Part shown: positions 29,411-38,297 of the stretch, in pieces | How the letters are laid out: every line of letters starts with the position of its first letter | Numbering within the stretch: the first letter of the stretch is position 1 | NCBI RefSeq assembly: GCF_002949735.1 | Contig: NZ_CP026681.1 | Span: forward strand, 2,418,001-2,482,000 | DNA from: Nostoc sp. 'Peltigera membranacea cyanobiont' N6 | Lineage (GTDB): Bacteria; Cyanobacteriota; Cyanobacteriia; Cyanobacteriales; Nostocaceae | DNA length: 64,000 bases | Direction of reading: 5' to 3' | The notes under the pieces: model-generated | What the model saw: the letters and a program-made list of their open reading frames with translations, nothing else | The model's database searches: none | What the model was told of the DNA's origin: nothing | Program-made: the position numbers and the translations under genes

Positions 29411-31678
29411 ATGACCACCCCTGAAGAATTAAACGCCATACTTGAGCGCATCGTCAAAAAACAGCAGACTGAGGCTGATATAACAGTCCTGCGAACATGG
29501 CTTAGTGGTAGTGGTCAGATTGTCTCTCAGCAAGGGAAATATGCAGTCAACCTGGGACAAGGGCAAGAAATTCACATAGGCGATCGCATTTACCAAGGTG
29601 CAGATGCAGAAATAATTCGAGAAATTGTCAGGTCTCTCCTTGAGGAACTAAAAGCCACTGGTCAATTTACCGCATTTAAAGAGCAGAACCAGCAGTCTAT
29701 TGATGAACTGGTGCGACAAGTGCGATCGCGCATTTGTGATGATATTCAGCGATTACATAGCACAATGCCACTATGGGGTGTAGATCACTGGGTTCCGTTA
29801 GGTGATTTGTTTGTGGATGTGAACATCCTAGAGGAACTAAGCAGTAGCCGTAGGTCAGAACTTGATGACCTATGGCAAGATTTCAGTAAGAATCCCAGCT
29901 ATCGCAGTTTGGATCGCATTGGCTTAGGTAGAGAGCGACAAAGGGTTTCAGGATTAGAGGTACTGGCGAAGAATACAAATCTCATGGTGGTGGGTAAACC
30001 AGGTTCAGGAAAGACCACTTATTTGCAACGAATAGTTACCGAGTGCAACGCTGGCAATTTACAAGTACATCGAATCCCAGCTTTGATTAAATTGCGAGAA
30101 TTTGTAGAAGATGGACGTAAGTTTGCCTATTCGCTGGAGCGTTATTTTAAGCAGTGCTGGCAGTTATCAAACACAGAAATTAATTTGATTTTCCATCAAG
30201 GTCGAACATTCGTATTGCTAGACGGATTAGATGAAGTAACGAGGGAAGATGGTAAGAATATCACCAAGCAAATTAAGCAGTTTGCTCGTTCTTATCCGCA
30301 GGTGCAGGTAATTGTAACCTGTCGGACGCAAAGCCAAGAATCGCGGTTTGAGCGATTTGATTATGTAGAAGTAGCAGATTTTAATGAAACTCAGGTGCGA
30401 TCGTTTTCTGAGCATTGGTTTAAAGGAGTTATTGGGGATGAATCAGCAAGATTAGCACAATCGCAGGAGTTTCTCAATCAGCTTTTTCTAGATGCAAATA
30501 AACAAATTCGGGATTTAGCTATTACACCAATTTTGCTGAGTTTGACTTGTGCCGTGTTTCACCAAACTGGCAAGTTCTACTCAAAGCGTCCCAAGCTTTA
30601 TGAAGAAGGGTTAGAGCTACTACTAGAGCAGTGGGACAAGTCACGGGAGATTAAGCGAGATGAGATTTACCGAGATTTATCACCAGAACGAAAGCTAGAA
30701 TTACTTAGTTATCTGGCAGTGAAAAAGTTTGAGCAACCGCAGTATATTTTGTTTGAACAGTCAGAAATTGAGGGTTACATAGCAGAGTTTTTGGGAATTG
30801 GGCTGCGGGATAGTCGAGTAGTGTTGAAGGCGATTGAGTCTCAGCATGGGTTGTTGATTGAGAGGGCGCAGAAAGTCTGGTCTTTTTCGCATTTAACTTT
30901 CCAAGAATATTTAGTAGCGAAGTGGTTTATTGATAACTATGAATTGGAAAAGTTAGCATATCATGTTGATAAAATATATTGGAGAGAAATTTTTATTTTA
31001 TCTGTTTCAATTTTGAAAAATGCTGATGATTTACTAAAACTAATGAAGAATAAAATTGATCGTTATATTAGTGATAATGAAGGGGTGCAATCATTTTTGA
31101 ATTGGGTTGCAAAAACAGCAAGTCATATTAATTCCGATTTTAAACCATCTTCAATAAGAGTGCTTTACCACTATTTAGCTCATGCTCGTAAAAATAATGA
31201 CGCTGATAGCAGTTATTATCACTCATTTGAATATGAGGACGATGCTATAGCTGCACCAGGAACATACGATCCACCCAGGACATACGAATGCCGACTCATG
31301 AATGTTACAGAATTACTGGGAGCATCTTCTCAACTTTTATACTCTCTTGAGCCAACTCTTTACAAGCCTTTAAGTCAGTATAATCATAATTATTATAAGT
31401 ATGAAGAAAACAGAAAGTTTTGGAAAGTTGCTGAATCTTTAGTTGGTAAATTTCCCTATGGGCATAATATTTCTTCCTATAGATTTGACGATCTTGATTC
31501 ACCACAGCATAAATATGGCAAAACAATATTCAATAAATATTACGAGTTAAATAATTTACTCATTCATTGTATTAAAAATAGTAATAATGTTAGCCAGCAA
31601 GTTATGAAAGAGATTGAAGAAACCTTACTATTACCGCTCGCCGAAATTGAAAAACGCAAACGTGAAACAGCAGAATAG
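29411..31678 (+). CDS. NACHT ATPase with N-terminal adaptor and RHIM-like motif
   Basis: Residues 1-41 are the adaptor (LNAILERIVKKQQTEADITVLRTWL) and 42-61 the motif (GKYAVNLGQGQEIHIGDRIY). The NACHT ATPase follows, with Walker A VVGKPGSGKTTYLQ near residues 195-208 and Walker B FVLLDGLDEV near 265. NACHT helical segments (LLSLTCAVF, LYEEGLELLLEQWD, WSFSHLTFQEYLVAKWF) reach about residue 515. The last ~240 residues are helical and unassigned, with no evident HEAT, LRR or TPR repeats. It is another NLR-like trigger of the island, 95 bases after the WD40 gene. Confidence 0.85.
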   Translation: MTTPEELNAILERIVKKQQTEADITVLRTWLSGSGQIVSQQGKYAVNLGQGQEIHIGDRIYQGADAEIIREIVRSLLEELKATGQFTAFKEQNQQSIDELVRQVRSRICDDIQRLHSTMPLWGVDHWVPLGDLFVDVNILEELSSSRRSELDDLWQDFSKNPSYRSLDRIGLGRERQRVSGLEVLAKNTNLMVVGKPGSGKTTYLQRIVTECNAGNLQVHRIPALIKLREFVEDGRKFAYSLERYFKQCWQLSNTEINLIFHQGRTFVLLDGLDEVTREDGKNITKQIKQFARSYPQVQVIVTCRTQSQESRFERFDYVEVADFNETQVRSFSEHWFKGVIGDESARLAQSQEFLNQLFLDANKQIRDLAITPILLSLTCAVFHQTGKFYSKRPKLYEEGLELLLEQWDKSREIKRDEIYRDLSPERKLELLSYLAVKKFEQPQYILFEQSEIEGYIAEFLGIGLRDSRVVLKAIESQHGLLIERAQKVWSFSHLTFQEYLVAKWFIDNYELEKLAYHVDKIYWREIFILSVSILKNADDLLKLMKNKIDRYISDNEGVQSFLNWVAKTASHINSDFKPSSIRVLYHYLAHARKNNDADSSYYHSFEYEDDAIAAPGTYDPPRTYECRLMNVTELLGASSQLLYSLEPTLYKPLSQYNHNYYKYEENRKFWKVAESLVGKFPYGHNISSYRFDDLDSPQHKYGKTIFNKYYELNNLLIHCIKNSNNVSQQVMKEIEETLLLPLAEIEKRKRETAE

Positions 31679-31706
31679 AGCGATAATTTCATGATTTGTA
31701 TGAATT

Positions 31707-32015
31707 TTAGGCTACATCATCAGACAGAAATTTAGGAATTTGATTATAAACTTCTGAATTTTCTTCAAGGGCTTGACGTAAATCATATTGTGTTTGTAAA
31801 TTTAACCAAAACTGAGCAGTGTTGCCAAAACAGTGGGATAGACGCAAAGCTGTATCTGCTGTAATACTGCGCTTTCCAGATAAAATTTCACTAATTCGTG
31901 TCTGAGCTACACCTATATCTTTGCTTAATCGATAAGCTGTGATGTTCGACGGTTCTAAGAATTCTATTTGCAGGATTTCGCCTGGATGAATGTTTGGCAA
32001 ACGGTTGTTATTCAT
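31707..32015 (-). CDS. higA: HigA-family antitoxin, orphaned
   Basis: This 102-residue XRE helix-turn-helix protein has the HigA opening (NIHPGEILQIEFLEPSNITAYRLSKDIGV) and the motif TRISEILSGKRSITADTALRLSHCFG. HigA binds the RelE-like RNase HigB and represses the operon. Only the last ~32 codons of higB survive upstream (32030-32128), so the antitoxin no longer has a local toxin. It is on the minus strand, convergent with the NACHT gene that ends at 31678. Confidence 0.88.
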   Translation of the reverse strand: MNNNRLPNIHPGEILQIEFLEPSNITAYRLSKDIGVAQTRISEILSGKRSITADTALRLSHCFGNTAQFWLNLQTQYDLRQALEENSEVYNQIPKFLSDDVA

Positions 32016-32029
32016 AATGATTTTTATAC

Positions 32030-32128
32030 TTAGTGGTAATCGACTATTTCAACTTCCGCAGCATTGTTTTCATCTGTCCAAATAAAGCAAATCCGCCATT
32101 GGTCATTTTGCGTTACTATCGTCAAACG
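32030..32128 (-). pseudogene. higB: higB toxin remnant
   Basis: In the frame ending at TAA 32030-32032 the minus strand reads NDQWRICFIWTD...AEVEIVDYH, the conserved C-terminus of HigB/RelE-type toxins. It ends 14 bases before higA, as in intact higBA operons. Going upstream the frame meets a stop at 32129-32131 and the HigB pattern is lost; the rest of the toxin is missing. Confidence 0.75.
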
Positions 32129-32296
32129 TTAGTATACATTTCAAGTGGTAAATTTTGACATTACCCAAACGATGGCGTAACCGCCCAGCGTAGCTGATCG
32201 CTCATTCATAAATATGCCTGACAATAAGCTACGCTGTATCTAAGTTTAGAATTTAACCGTAAGCATATCCTCTAAATATTTTTCAGCGTGGTTAAG

Positions 32297-32728
32297 ATGA
32301 CTGACGTGAACCCCGACATCACTGGAACTATTACGATCGCAGTGCAACCTCAAGACAATGGACAGTATATTTGTCACTTATCATCTTCTTTGAGCGATTC
32401 TCCTAGAGAAAATATACAATGCTACGGTCAAACACAAGAACACGCAATCGCGATCGCCTTAGAACAACTAGCCGATGACTATCGCAAAATAGCAGAAGAA
32501 CGACAAAATATAGCTTGGGACACAGTGGAGCGATCAAACTCTGGAGAGCCAATAGCCAAGCATTACCATGTAATTCTGCACTACGAGCGCATTGCACAGG
32601 AAGAATCGAAATTTGAGGCAATGCACAATACCATTATGGGAAATACGGTGGTGGAGAATGCTAATATCACCGTGATTGAGATTGATCCAGATATACCAAT
32701 TGAGCTATTAACGCGATCGTGGGATTAA
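32297..32728 (+). CDS. Conserved-looking hypothetical protein
   Basis: This ~143-residue protein is not one I recognise. I prefer the ATG at 32297 (MTDVNPDITGTITI) to the GTG at 32288. The N-terminal half (ITIAVQPQDNGQYICHLSSS...YGQTQEHAIAIALEQLADDYR) has a weak HicB-like beta-sheet plus helix pattern. The C-terminal half is helical and ends with a short strand region (NANITVIEIDPDIP). It stands alone between the higA remnant and the 17-bp repeat that bounds the NACHT-HEAT gene. Confidence 0.55.
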   Translation: MTDVNPDITGTITIAVQPQDNGQYICHLSSSLSDSPRENIQCYGQTQEHAIAIALEQLADDYRKIAEERQNIAWDTVERSNSGEPIAKHYHVILHYERIAQEESKFEAMHNTIMGNTVVENANITVIEIDPDIPIELLTRSWD

Positions 32729-32733
32729 TTGGG

Positions 32734-32750
32734 CTAGTGAAATCAACAGT
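32734..32750 (+). repeat. 17-bp direct repeat, left copy
   Basis: CTAGTGAAATCAACAGT, identical to 36357-36373 in the same orientation. The two copies enclose the NACHT-HEAT gene and little else, like the direct repeats left by insertion of a gene module. Confidence 0.8.
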
Positions 32751-32766
32751 TAGACTCATATTCATA

Positions 32767-35700
32767 CTATCGATGTAATCTGATTTGGCAAGCACTGTAA
32801 AAATCTGGATATTTCATATTAGATGAGCAGTACCAAACGATGCTATTATAAGTTTCACTGTCTAAGTAATCCTTTAAATCATAAGTAAATAATAAAAGTT
32901 GATCTGCTGGAAGAGTTTCTTTTAAAGAGCTTATCAAAGATTTTTTATCCCACTGTTTCAGTATACCAAGCTTTAGTAGGTTAATTAAAGAACAAACAGC
33001 AATAGAATTACCAGGATCAATTGAATTGAGACTCAGAGCGATCGCTTTTTGTATATCTACATCTTGAATATTCTCTAAAAGTTTAGCCATCACCTCAATT
33101 GTTGTTAGATTGCCAACACTTATTTTTTCTAAAATTTTAACTGCTGTTTTACAAGTTTCTTTATTAGTATTTGTATTTAATATTCTTAAAATCCTAGTTA
33201 TCAATTTTAGATTACCAGTACCAATAGCTTTTCCTTCTAAATTTTTATCTGATATTAGTTTCCACATTAATGATTGTCTTGATTCTTCATCTGGAGCATT
33301 TTCTATTAATTTTATCAAGATATCCATAGCATAATCGTTATCAGGAGCAACTTTTTCTAAAGTTAAAGCTGTTATCCACAGAGAGCTTGTATCTTTACGA
33401 ACTTTAAGTTGCTCAATCAAAAAGTCAATAAAATCTTTTTCTTTAATACCAATTTTTCCTATAATTTCGACTAAATCTTGATATATTTTTTCATGGATAT
33501 TAGATTTCAATAAATTAATTAGAGTTTTGAAGACTCTTGTATTGTGATTTCCTAGCCCTATTAACGCATTAGCCGAATAAGTACGAATATCTTCTACTTC
33601 ATTAATTTCTTTTCCATTGCAAAGTAAATCGATTAAAATATTAACTGCTTCTTGATTATCAGTATCTATAGTGCCTAAACACTCAGCAAACGCACCACGC
33701 ATCTGATCATTATCGCAGTTGTGGAGCTTTTGTTCTATGATGTGAATTAACTCTATATTTCCTATACCGATTTGTTTTAGTAACCAAATAGCATTGTAGT
33801 GGATATTGTAAGCACTAAGACACCAACCAAGTTGCTCAATAAGAGAATGGATTATTTCTGGATTACCAGGATCAATTTTATGTAAACTTTCAACAGCATA
33901 CCAATCTAAACCTGACTTGAGATTCATTGCTCTAGCTTGAGCTAATGATTCCTTAAGTTCTTGAAGTTCTGTAAGAGTCATTGCTTCAGATTGATCTTCC
34001 AATTCCTCAAACTTATTATCATCTTCTGTGTCAGGTAAAAAAATCCAGTCTTCACTGGGTTTGGGTAACTTTGCAAGGATATCTTGAATACTTGTAGAAA
34101 GTATCTCTAGTAATGTACTAATTACTTCAGAATCACCAAAACTAATGTTTCCTAAAATTCGAGCAGCTTCTTGACGGCAAGAATCATCGCTACTATTTTT
34201 TAGTATATCGCTACTATTTTTTAGTATTTTAACTAGAATCTTCTTAGCAAAAGAATTACTAGAGTCAAATGTCACTAAAAACTCTAGAGTGCGAAGAGAT
34301 ATTTTGCCTTCCTGTTTATTTCTCAAGCATATCAAATCAGTTAATGCTTCAACTACAAAAGAGCGATCGGTTTCATTTAATGATTTCCAAGCAGATGATT
34401 TGATATATTCAGGGAAATCCTGCCATTCTCGTTGCTGTTCATGATAGTAACCGAAACGCCAAGTTACGAGCATATCAACAATCTCTAAAGCAAGTTGGCA
34501 GTTCTTAAATTCTCCAATTCCTACTCCAGCGAGCATAACTGCATGATGCCAATAGAATGCTCCACAGCTATCATCAAAATCTACGAGCGTCTTGATAAAT
34601 GTTTCTTTCTGAAACTTGTTGATATCCTGTCGCCCTAGCCATAGTAAGAAGACTGTTTTCCACTGTGGTTCAAAAATTCGGTAATTAGCATCAGAATGAC
34701 TTGGATTGTCAGGAATATGATTAAGGAAAAAATCCCAATTATCAATGGCTAAAGCTGCAAAATACTCCTGAAACGTCGGATGGAAAAACGCATATACCGC
34801 CTTCCTTATATTCTCTGCTTCCACCCCTACCTTATTCAACCAGCCCAGCTGCAACGCTAACTGAAATAACGAATCAGGTTCATCCAAATCACCCAAAAAC
34901 TTACATACAAAGTCATGTCGTAACCAAAACCGAGTTGCTTCTTTGTCAATCGCCTCCCGTGCTAACTCACCCAATGCTGCATTCAACTGCTGCCGTTGCT
35001 TTGCCGTCGTTGGAAACTGCTCACGCTTCCATTCATAAAAATCGTCTACAAACTGTTCATATAGCCCTGCCTTTGTTTCAGGCAGTATTCCCTCTCCCAA
35101 TTGCCAGTTGAAACATAACAGCGTCAGCCGCAATGGATTCTTTACTAAGTCCTGAATTCGTTCTTTTCCAGGTTCCCTCAATGCCACACATAACTGTTTC
35201 GCCTGCTCTTCCTCTCCTGGTGGCAATGCCCCAAACCAATTGCCAATAAACTGCTCTACTTGCTGCGGATATGAATATTCTAGTGTGCGGTAAGTATCAA
35301 ATTTATCTAGCGCGTTACGAGCAGCATCCCAGAAATTTAACCGACAAGTCAATATAATTCGCGTTTGAGATAGCAAACCTCCTATGCGAATCTGGCGCTC
35401 AATATCTGTCAATGGATTACGATCACCTAGCACCTGCATTTCATCCACACCATCCAGCATTAACCACACCTGTCCCTGCTGAAATTGAGCAACAAATGTA
35501 TCCTGTAGCAGTAGTGAAGTTTCTGCCTGTCCCAATCGTCGAGCAACAGCTTGCAGCCATCGCCCCAATAAATACGGTTCTAGTTCTTGTCCCCGTAAAT
35601 CTGCCAGCGACACCCAAATCACAACCGACTGCGCCATCTCCCCCGATACCCAGCGAGCAATCTGCTGAAGAATGGTGGTTTTTCCCGCCCCCGGCTCCCC

Positions 35701-36261
35701 AATAATAGCAATGCGCTTTCCTTGACTCTTAGGACTTTGCCCTTGTTGTAGTACCTGTTTCAGAAACTCCTCATTCTCAAAACGCTGCGTAATTTCTGTT
35801 TCTTCATACAAGGCTGAACCCTCTTCTGGCGAAACATCTTTCCTCCGCCTGCTCCGCTTGTTGCGCTCTACTAATCCCAGAGGTACATATACCTGCTCTG
35901 TTCTATAAGCAATCCCTTCAAGACTTGTTAATGGGTTGGTGGTGAGTCGCTGCTCCTTTAGCATTTGCTGACTAAGTGAATGCCAGTCAACTTCTATTTG
36001 GTCTGTTTGCGGAGACAGTACCTCTTGCAGTATGACTCGGATAGACTCGGCATCGATTCCTTGGTAATTGCGATCGCCAATGTGAATTTCTCCTCCCTGT
36101 ACCTGCCCAATGTTAGTGTTAAATTTGCCATCCTGAGCAACGAATTGCAACAAACCTTCGCTCATCCTCAACCACTGTCGCAGGATGCTAGCCTCCTCCT
36201 GAGAATAACTACCTTGGAGGATACGGTCAAATATGGTAATCAATTCATCAGGAGTGTTCAT
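32767..36261 (-). CDS. NACHT ATPase with HEAT-like repeats and RHIM-like motif
   Basis: This 1,164-residue protein starts with a helical adaptor (LITIFDRILQGSYSQEEASILRQWL). The motif follows at residues 45-66 (GKFNTNIGQVQGGEIHIGDRNY), slightly longer than the others by three residues. NACHT follows: Walker A IIGEPGAGKTTILQ near 188-201 and Walker B VWLMLDGVDEMQ near 265-276. Conserved arms are FFHPTFQEYFAALAI near residue 490. From about residue 590 to the end, HEAT/Armadillo-like helical pairs repeat (EAARILGNISFGD, AVESLHKIDPGNPE, SLNSIDPGNSIAVCSLINLL), a likely ligand-binding superhelix. It resembles the bacterial NLR-like NACHT defence proteins in layout. It is bounded by 17-bp direct repeats. 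Confidence 0.87.
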   Translation of the reverse strand: MNTPDELITIFDRILQGSYSQEEASILRQWLRMSEGLLQFVAQDGKFNTNIGQVQGGEIHIGDRNYQGIDAESIRVILQEVLSPQTDQIEVDWHSLSQQMLKEQRLTTNPLTSLEGIAYRTEQVYVPLGLVERNKRSRRRKDVSPEEGSALYEETEITQRFENEEFLKQVLQQGQSPKSQGKRIAIIGEPGAGKTTILQQIARWVSGEMAQSVVIWVSLADLRGQELEPYLLGRWLQAVARRLGQAETSLLLQDTFVAQFQQGQVWLMLDGVDEMQVLGDRNPLTDIERQIRIGGLLSQTRIILTCRLNFWDAARNALDKFDTYRTLEYSYPQQVEQFIGNWFGALPPGEEEQAKQLCVALREPGKERIQDLVKNPLRLTLLCFNWQLGEGILPETKAGLYEQFVDDFYEWKREQFPTTAKQRQQLNAALGELAREAIDKEATRFWLRHDFVCKFLGDLDEPDSLFQLALQLGWLNKVGVEAENIRKAVYAFFHPTFQEYFAALAIDNWDFFLNHIPDNPSHSDANYRIFEPQWKTVFLLWLGRQDINKFQKETFIKTLVDFDDSCGAFYWHHAVMLAGVGIGEFKNCQLALEIVDMLVTWRFGYYHEQQREWQDFPEYIKSSAWKSLNETDRSFVVEALTDLICLRNKQEGKISLRTLEFLVTFDSSNSFAKKILVKILKNSSDILKNSSDDSCRQEAARILGNISFGDSEVISTLLEILSTSIQDILAKLPKPSEDWIFLPDTEDDNKFEELEDQSEAMTLTELQELKESLAQARAMNLKSGLDWYAVESLHKIDPGNPEIIHSLIEQLGWCLSAYNIHYNAIWLLKQIGIGNIELIHIIEQKLHNCDNDQMRGAFAECLGTIDTDNQEAVNILIDLLCNGKEINEVEDIRTYSANALIGLGNHNTRVFKTLINLLKSNIHEKIYQDLVEIIGKIGIKEKDFIDFLIEQLKVRKDTSSLWITALTLEKVAPDNDYAMDILIKLIENAPDEESRQSLMWKLISDKNLEGKAIGTGNLKLITRILRILNTNTNKETCKTAVKILEKISVGNLTTIEVMAKLLENIQDVDIQKAIALSLNSIDPGNSIAVCSLINLLKLGILKQWDKKSLISSLKETLPADQLLLFTYDLKDYLDSETYNSIVWYCSSNMKYPDFYSACQIRLHR

Positions 36262-36356
36262 TTATTGAAGTAGATGGAACAAGCGGCAGTAGTAATAACC
36301 CCAACAACAACACTTTTGTGTTTAGACAAGCATAAATGATCGCTTTAATAAACGAC

Positions 36357-36373
36357 CTAGTGAAATCAACAGT
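36357..36373 (+). repeat. 17-bp direct repeat, right copy
   Basis: Second copy of CTAGTGAAATCAACAGT (see 32734-32750), 3,623 bases away, just upstream of the NACHT-HEAT start. Confidence 0.8.
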
Positions 36374-36410
36374 ATATAGAAGTTTGGAAACACAAAATTC
36401 GCGGCTAAAA

Positions 36411-37685
36411 TTATGGTGTAGGGCTAACGATGAAAGACGCTAAATTTTGCTTTCTTGTAGCCAGATGTGGAGGCGATCGCTCTTTGCTGATTTTGCTTAA
36501 CCCGCTTAAAGACAGCATTTCATTGATAAAAACGACTATATTCTTAAAACTGCAAGATATTGAGAAAAATAGGCAGTTTTGCCAATTTTGACACTTAATC
36601 TGATAAGTGATATTGCATTCTAGATGTTCTCTAACTTGTATTCCCACAGCATATGCAAGCAATGGGGGTACCGAATTTCCGATTTCTCTTTGGGCGTGGA
36701 GTATTGCCTCGCTGAAATTAAACCAATCAGGATAACTGTGCAAACGAGCAGCTTCTCTAACTGAGATAACCCGTGGTTGTTCTGGATGGAGGGGACGTAA
36801 TGCGGTGCGGTTGCCACTCCCCGCTCTTAACGTCACGCAGAATCCATCCCATTGCAGCTTTTTTGATTTGGATTTAGCTTCTCTCGCACCTGGGGGAGTG
36901 TTGATGAATTGCTGAATTACTTCTGGTGTATGTGTTGTCGCTGCGAATCCCGTCTCAATGTTAGTTACTATACCAAGATTTGGGAATATTTTTTCAAGAT
37001 ACTTAGCATATTCGCCCTTCACCCAATCTGGATGCCATTCTTGAGTGTTTTGCTTGGGGAGTAGGGGAACTGGCAACAAGTCCGCGATCGCATCTCTAAC
37101 TGTATGTTGAGGTTGATGCTTTGGCGGTATAATTTCTCCAAACTTAGATGCAACAAAAAACACCCTTTTTCTAGCCTGGGGAACCCCGTAATCTGAAGCG
37201 TTCAGGTTCCACTTTGAGAGAAAATAATGTTCTTCTAGCACTGCTTGGAGGTTAGCAGTAATGCAGCCAAACTTCTGATTCTCAATCCCCGGCACATTCT
37301 CCATGATTGCTGCAAGGGGATTGAGTTCCAACACCAGCCGAACAAACTCCCCCACCAACGAGTTTCTCTCATCCTCAACATTTTGCAGTCCGGCAACACT
37401 AAATCCTTGGCATGGTGGCCCACCAAAAACGGCATGAATTTCCCCGTCCCAATCTACATACTTCGCCTGAATACAGGCACGTATTTCTTCCGCCGTCACC
37501 TCCCGAATGTCTTTGCACAAGACTGTGGCGTGCGGGAAATTATGTTGGTATGTTGCTAGGGCGATGGGATTATTATCAATGGCGATCGCTATTTCAAATC
37601 CTGCTGCGTTAAATCCCAAATCAAATCCACCCACCCCGGAGAATAGGCTAACAGCTATTTTTTTGTTTATTGCTGTTGAGTTCAT
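36411..37685 (-). CDS. C5-cytosine DNA methyltransferase
   Basis: The m5C methyltransferase motifs are visible in order: I (VSLFSGVGGFDLGFNAAGF), IV (GGPPCQGFS with the catalytic Cys), VI (MENVPGI), VIII (YGVPQARKRVFFVA), IX (ISVREAARLHSYPDWF) and X (GNSVPPLLAYAVG). It transfers a methyl group from SAM to cytosine in a short DNA target I cannot predict. The last ~65 residues after motif X are not part of the core. No restriction endonuclease lies beside it. The acidic gene at 37734-38288 is 48 bases upstream on the same strand and may be a partner, or the enzyme may be an orphan. Confidence 0.93.
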   Translation of the reverse strand: MNSTAINKKIAVSLFSGVGGFDLGFNAAGFEIAIAIDNNPIALATYQHNFPHATVLCKDIREVTAEEIRACIQAKYVDWDGEIHAVFGGPPCQGFSVAGLQNVEDERNSLVGEFVRLVLELNPLAAIMENVPGIENQKFGCITANLQAVLEEHYFLSKWNLNASDYGVPQARKRVFFVASKFGEIIPPKHQPQHTVRDAIADLLPVPLLPKQNTQEWHPDWVKGEYAKYLEKIFPNLGIVTNIETGFAATTHTPEVIQQFINTPPGAREAKSKSKKLQWDGFCVTLRAGSGNRTALRPLHPEQPRVISVREAARLHSYPDWFNFSEAILHAQREIGNSVPPLLAYAVGIQVREHLECNITYQIKCQNWQNCLFFSISCSFKNIVVFINEMLSLSGLSKISKERSPPHLATRKQNLASFIVSPTP

Positions 37686-37733
37686 CGAGATTCTAATTAA
37701 TGTTAACTTCTTGCACTTGGCTTTAAAGACATA

Positions 37734-38288
37734 TCAATTACAATCGGAGTTCTGCCTGACTTTCAAATCTGCCAGCCATCTGTCTAACCGACTATTACTA
37801 ACTGTTTCTTCTATTAGTGGGTAATCTGTAGTGAAGACTTTATATACCCCTCCTGACTCCATCTCGTAAAAGTTGACAATCAACCCTTCACGCTTGGCAT
37901 TACTAAGCTTTTTGATTGCCTCTGGAAGCATCTGCCATACAGATTTCCTTTCCGAATCCGAGAGGAGGTTCCAAGCTTCTTCTTTAGCTTGTTGATATTG
38001 CCATAGTCCCCGACGCACTGAGGAATAATCTGAAGCTTTCCGCAATATGTCTGCGAGGACTTCTGCATCAGTTGCTGGGACTTCATTTGTACCGAACATC
38101 CCAACCAATGTACTTTCTACTGCCTCAATCTCATCTTCTTCAAAGTCAATATTTGACTCTTCAGGTTCTTGCAGGTATTCTTCGCAGTCATATTCTTCTG
38201 TATCCCTTTGCCACAAGGTTTCAAGTTCTCGCTGCATTACCTCAAGGTTTGTTGGGTTGACGACACTTTCATCGTTGGCAGGAATCAA
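37734..38288 (-). CDS. Acidic protein of unknown function, 5' end disturbed by IS
   Basis: The only initiator in frame near the 5' end is a TTG at 38288, ten bases from the inverted repeat of the IS1634-type element. The frame is open back into the IS end until TGA at about 38316. The native start may therefore have been lost by the insertion, and the gene may be truncated. The product is very acidic at first (EEYDCEEYLQEPEESNIDFEEDEIEAVE) and then mixed helical (SVWQMLPEAIKKLSNAKREGLIVNFYEMESGGVYKVF). I do not recognise a family. It probably forms a unit with the methyltransferase 48 bases downstream. Confidence 0.5.
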   Translation of the reverse strand: MIPANDESVVNPTNLEVMQRELETLWQRDTEEYDCEEYLQEPEESNIDFEEDEIEAVESTLVGMFGTNEVPATDAEVLADILRKASDYSSVRRGLWQYQQAKEEAWNLLSDSERKSVWQMLPEAIKKLSNAKREGLIVNFYEMESGGVYKVFTTDYPLIEETVSNSRLDRWLADLKVRQNSDCN

Positions 38289-38297
38289 TTCTTCTAT

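Noticed and set aside
37260..37612. Plus-strand frames of 66-104 residues opposite the methyltransferase
   Set aside because: Shadow frames of a gene with all m5C motifs on the other strand.
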